DNA from: Marinococcus luteus_A
Lineage (GTDB): Bacteria; Bacillota; Bacilli; Bacillales; Marinococcaceae
DNA length: 63,095 nucleotides
Direction of reading: 5' to 3'
NCBI RefSeq assembly: GCF_034497705.1
Contig: NZ_JAXRUV010000012.1
Coordinates: 1 to 63,095, forward strand
The position numbers were made by a program, and so were the translations under genes. Positions 60,861 through 63,095 of this stretch are shown here, in pieces (the first letter of the stretch is position 1; every line of letters starts with the position of its first letter). The notes below the pieces were generated by a model. The model did not search any database. It was not told the origin of the DNA and saw nothing but the letters and a program-made list of their open reading frames with translations.

Positions 60861-60962
60861 CCTCAAGTGCTTGTGAAAGGAAATCTTGACAGTGAGCGCA
60901 TTTCCACGTATTCTTACATTTGTCTTTGTTCGTCGCAGCCAAGGTAATAGTTATACACATAA

Positions 60963-61037
60963 GCCCTAGTAGCTCAGGGGAAGAGCAACAGCCTCCTAAG
61001 CTGTAGGTCGCAGGTTCGAATCCTGCCTAGGGCGCCA
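60963..61037 (+). tRNA. tRNA-Arg (anticodon CCT)
   Basis: A complete cloverleaf with CCA encoded. Acceptor arm GCCCTAG/CTAGGGC, D arm GCTC/GAGC, anticodon arm ACAGC/GCTGT with loop CTCCTAA (anticodon CCT), and T arm GCAGG-TTCGAAT-CCTGC. Discriminator G at 61034, CCA at 61035-61037. It reads the rare AGG arginine codon. No integrated element is seen at its 3' end. Confidence 0.96.
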
Positions 61038-61050
61038 TAACATATAAGTT

Positions 61051-61079
61051 ACCCCCCGGGCTCAGGCTCGGGGGTTTGT
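61051..61079 (+). terminator. Terminator of the tRNA-Arg gene
   Basis: ACCCCC pairs with GGGGGT around a GC-rich inner stem with one bulged C, followed by TTGTT. Confidence 0.75.
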
Positions 61080-61212
61080 TGTGCCATACGGTGCGGTATA
61101 AAAGTTGCCTTAGAGAAAATATGTGTCTAAAAGCGAAAAAGGTTTGAAAAGACCGAACACATACATTAAAATTAAATTAAAGATTCTGACAAAAAGCAGG
61201 AAGGGAGCTAAA

Positions 61213-61380
61213 ATGATTATTATTATTTTATCCCTGATGTTGTTTGCTGTGCTTACGTATCTGTTTTATGGACTGTGGACCACGAGTTCAGATGCAAAAG
61301 AAAACAGGCAGCTTTGTTCCCTGCTATATGGAAGCTCGCTGCTTGCGCTTGTACTATTAAATACATCCATGCTTTTGTGA
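61213..61380 (+). CDS. Small membrane protein
   Basis: A 55-residue protein with two hydrophobic segments ('IIIILSLMLFAVLTYLFYGLW' and 'LLYGSSLLALVLLNTSMLL') joined by a short polar loop. The ATG at 61213 follows AGGAAGGGAG; the longer frame from 61123 is a lysine-rich extension without a site. It has its own terminator. Unknown function. Confidence 0.65.
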   Translation: MIIIILSLMLFAVLTYLFYGLWTTSSDAKENRQLCSLLYGSSLLALVLLNTSMLL

Positions 61381-61405
61381 AACTCCGCCCTGGCGGAGTT
61401 TTTTG
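61381..61405 (+). terminator. Terminator
   Basis: A perfect 9-bp stem AACTCCGCC/GGCGGAGTT with a two-base gap, then a T run. Confidence 0.85.
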
Positions 61406-61580
61406 TATTTCGTAGGGCTAAGCTCATAAATAAAACGAAAAATAAATAAAACCCTGTATCATCTTTGAGGTGTATAATATAGGCTGATAATTAGAAGCTT
61501 ATATAAAATGGAGGGAGCTGTGGCGGGGGGCTGCAGTCATAGTATTATTTATCATATGAAACGCAATTGGAGTGGGGGAC

Positions 61581-61829
61581 ATGGGGAAATTTTATGTAAT
61601 TATTACAGTGATTGGTCTAGGGGTTACCGGTTTGTTTGGATACCATTGGTATGATACAGAATCGAGCATTCAGACGATTCAGATTCACGAAGAGGTAAAC
61701 AGCCTATCAAAAGAAGCAAACGTATCTTCGGGCTTATCTTCCTTTTCGCCCAACGACAGCGGGAAAGTGCGTTATTTTGGTATCAGTGAAAGATATATTC
61801 TGTCTCAAAAAACGGAGAAGAATAATTAA
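61581..61829 (+). CDS. Small hypothetical protein with N-terminal membrane segment
   Basis: An 82-residue protein: residues 4-22 ('FYVIITVIGLGVTGLFGYHW') form a single hydrophobic anchor or uncleaved signal, followed by a polar Ser/Glu-rich tail. The ATG at 61581 is used because GGAGTGGGGG lies just upstream. I do not recognise the family. The 284-base gap to the next gene shows no other convincing gene. Confidence 0.6.
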   Translation: MGKFYVIITVIGLGVTGLFGYHWYDTESSIQTIQIHEEVNSLSKEANVSSGLSSFSPNDSGKVRYFGISERYILSQKTEKNN

Positions 61830-62113
61830 AGTAAACCTGCTGTAACAACAGCTGCCTGTTCTGCTTTACCTGGAGAAAATCAAAAAAAGCTGTTTGAAGT
61901 CCGTTCAGTTTTCTATAGAAAAACGTTAATGGTTGATTTTCAAAGCCCGTAATGTGAATATATAACTAAGAGAAGCTTTGACTGCAGATGGGGTTTATGA
62001 AAAGCAGGCGAAAAAAGCAGAAAAGAGCGATTATAACCGGCAGTGGGGCATAGACTGGGTCCTGCGCTCACGGAGTGGGTGTTATACGGTTATGTGCAGG
62101 GAGGAAAGATATT

Positions 62114-62932
62114 TTGACTTCAATTATAGCGCACCGGGGAGCTTCAGACCGCCGCCCGGAAAACACCATGTCGGCTTTCCACCAGGCTGTTACAGACGGG
62201 GCAGACGCAATTGAAACAGACGTGCAGCTGTCAAAAGACGGGGTTCCGGTACTGATCCATGATACGCTGTTGAAACGTACGACCGGCGCCTCCGGAAGCG
62301 TTCATGAATATACATACAAAGAACTGCAGGATTTAAGCGCCGGGGCGTGGATGCATAAACGGTACCGCAAGGAAAAAATCGTCAGTCTGGAACGGCTTCT
62401 GCAGGAAACAGGCATGGAGGAAATGAAGCTTGTGCTTGAATTAAAAAATTCCAACATTGCTCATAAAGGGCTTGAAGAAGCTGTGATTAACCTGCTGAAC
62501 GACTATGAAAAAATAGAATCAGCTACAGTGTCAAGCTTTAACCACCGGTCGATGGCCTACGTTCGGGAGCTGTCGGAAGATATCAATATCGCTATTCTTT
62601 ACGCGGTACACCTGTACCGACCGTGTGAATATGCGAAAATCGTCGGGGCTACAGAGCTCCATCCTCATTATCGCACGATTGATAAATCCTGGATTGACGA
62701 CGCTATTAATTCGGATCTCGAAGTTATCCCATATACTATTGATAAAAAAAGTGGGTGGAAAAGAGCAATAGATGCCGGTGTCACGGGAATTATTACAAAT
62801 AAACCAAAGGCGCTCCAACAGTATTTGTATCCGCCTGAGCAGGCACCGCCGGAGGAACCGAAGCCCTCGGAACAAACGGAACCAGCGAAACTATCGGAAC
62901 CATTGACTCAAAAAGAAGCTTCCAAAGAATGA
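62114..62932 (+). CDS. Glycerophosphodiester phosphodiesterase
   Basis: A 272-residue cytoplasmic UgpQ-type GDPD. The catalytic first histidine is in 'IIAHRGASDRRPENTMSAF', metal-binding E/D in 'AIETDVQLSKDGVPVLIHDTLLKRTT' and the second histidine in 'LIHD'. It hydrolyses glycerophosphodiesters to glycerol-3-phosphate and an alcohol. The start is the TTG at 62114 with GGGAGG nine bases upstream. After about residue 248 there is a Pro/Glu-rich low-complexity tail ('PPEQAPPEEPKPSEQTEPAK'), unusual for the family. It ends in a terminator that overlaps its stop. Confidence 0.88.
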   Translation: MTSIIAHRGASDRRPENTMSAFHQAVTDGADAIETDVQLSKDGVPVLIHDTLLKRTTGASGSVHEYTYKELQDLSAGAWMHKRYRKEKIVSLERLLQETGMEEMKLVLELKNSNIAHKGLEEAVINLLNDYEKIESATVSSFNHRSMAYVRELSEDINIAILYAVHLYRPCEYAKIVGATELHPHYRTIDKSWIDDAINSDLEVIPYTIDKKSGWKRAIDAGVTGIITNKPKALQQYLYPPEQAPPEEPKPSEQTEPAKLSEPLTQKEASKE

Positions 62933-62945
62933 AGCTTCTTTTTTT
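62912..62945 (+). terminator. Terminator of the GDPD gene
   Basis: AAAGAAGCTTC (62912-62922) and GAAGCTTCTTT (62931-62941) form a perfect 11-bp stem that includes the last codons, then a T run. Confidence 0.85.
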
Positions 62946-63023
62946 ATGAGCAAATATAATTTCATTTAGCGAAATTGTTTTATTACTTATTAGAAAAAGA
63001 AGCCACCTTTTTTTACAAAGGGG

Positions 63024-63094
63024 CTCAGACTGTCGACAATGACTCTCATTTTAGAGCTTGTCGGCAGTTTTTTTCGTGCTATGATAAAAAGAAA
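63024..63094. repeat. Right copy of 71-bp terminal inverted repeat
   Basis: An exact reverse complement of 1-71. In this orientation it reads as a hairpin followed by seven T and then a TATGAT-like box pointing out of the window, as if a repeated transcription unit begins just outside. Confidence 0.85.
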
Positions 63095-63095
63095 T

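Noticed and set aside
60963..61040. Integration site at the tRNA-Arg gene
   Set aside because: The tRNA is intact with a normal terminator, and no 3'-end duplicate or tyrosine integrase lies nearby.

Overview
The window looks like chromosomal DNA from a low-to-moderate GC member of the Bacillaceae, probably a halophilic or alkaliphilic one. The evidence is strong AGGAGG-type ribosome binding sites, B. subtilis-type genes (mdxEFG, a swrC-like pump, scoAB, selO, a second methionine aminopeptidase, yyaL), CcpA-type cre sites, a sigma-B-like promoter, and acidic extracytoplasmic proteins such as the maltodextrin-binding lipoprotein. I cannot name the species. The two ends carry the same 71-bp sequence in inverted orientation, so the window is probably bounded by two copies of a longer repeat, perhaps an insertion sequence.

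Layout. 0.1-17.6 kb: an acyl-CoA synthetase, a sodium/solute symporter, an MFS transporter, an NlpC/P60 cell-wall hydrolase, a lactate permease, a decayed AEC transporter, selO, an aldo/keto reductase, a divergent alanine racemase and a UbiA prenyltransferase. 17.8-26.6 kb: a ketone-body/3-hydroxybutyrate island with a short-chain fatty acid transporter (frameshifted), a LysR regulator, scoA-scoB-thiolase, a sigma-54 enhancer-binding regulator, a 3-hydroxybutyrate dehydrogenase behind a clear -24/-12 promoter, and a GntP-type permease. 26.7-31.4 kb: a maltodextrin ABC importer and its LacI-family regulator, with two identical operators and a cre site around the promoter. 31.5-39.7 kb: redox and stress genes, including a Crp/Fnr regulator whose putative operator (TGTAAG-N4-CTTACA) recurs locally, and a Mn-catalase with a sigma-B-like promoter. 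39.7-42.7 kb: a MaoC-like hydratase, a 2-keto acid decarboxylase and a methionine aminopeptidase.

42.9-50.6 kb: a yyaL-type gene is split by a 5.7-kb AT-rich element. Removing the element between two copies of TGGTG restores a 673-codon reading frame. The element carries a decayed large serine recombinase, a membrane protein, a HEPN-type protein with an R-N-x3-H motif, two tandem paralogous proteins with an identical RNYTQHGG motif, and a second, diverged copy of the 5' end of yyaL. This is the best candidate for an undescribed, probably defensive, system.

50.6-63 kb: a TauE-type exporter, a TetR/RND efflux pair sharing a 20-bp palindromic operator, a six-gene run ending in peptidase, amidohydrolase and glutamate dehydrogenase genes, a tRNA-Arg(CCT), small membrane proteins and a glycerophosphodiester phosphodiesterase. 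Carbon-source regulation is a theme: six cre-like sites sit at lactate, ketone-body, sugar and symporter promoters. Two genes are broken by one-base changes in G runs, which may be sequencing errors.
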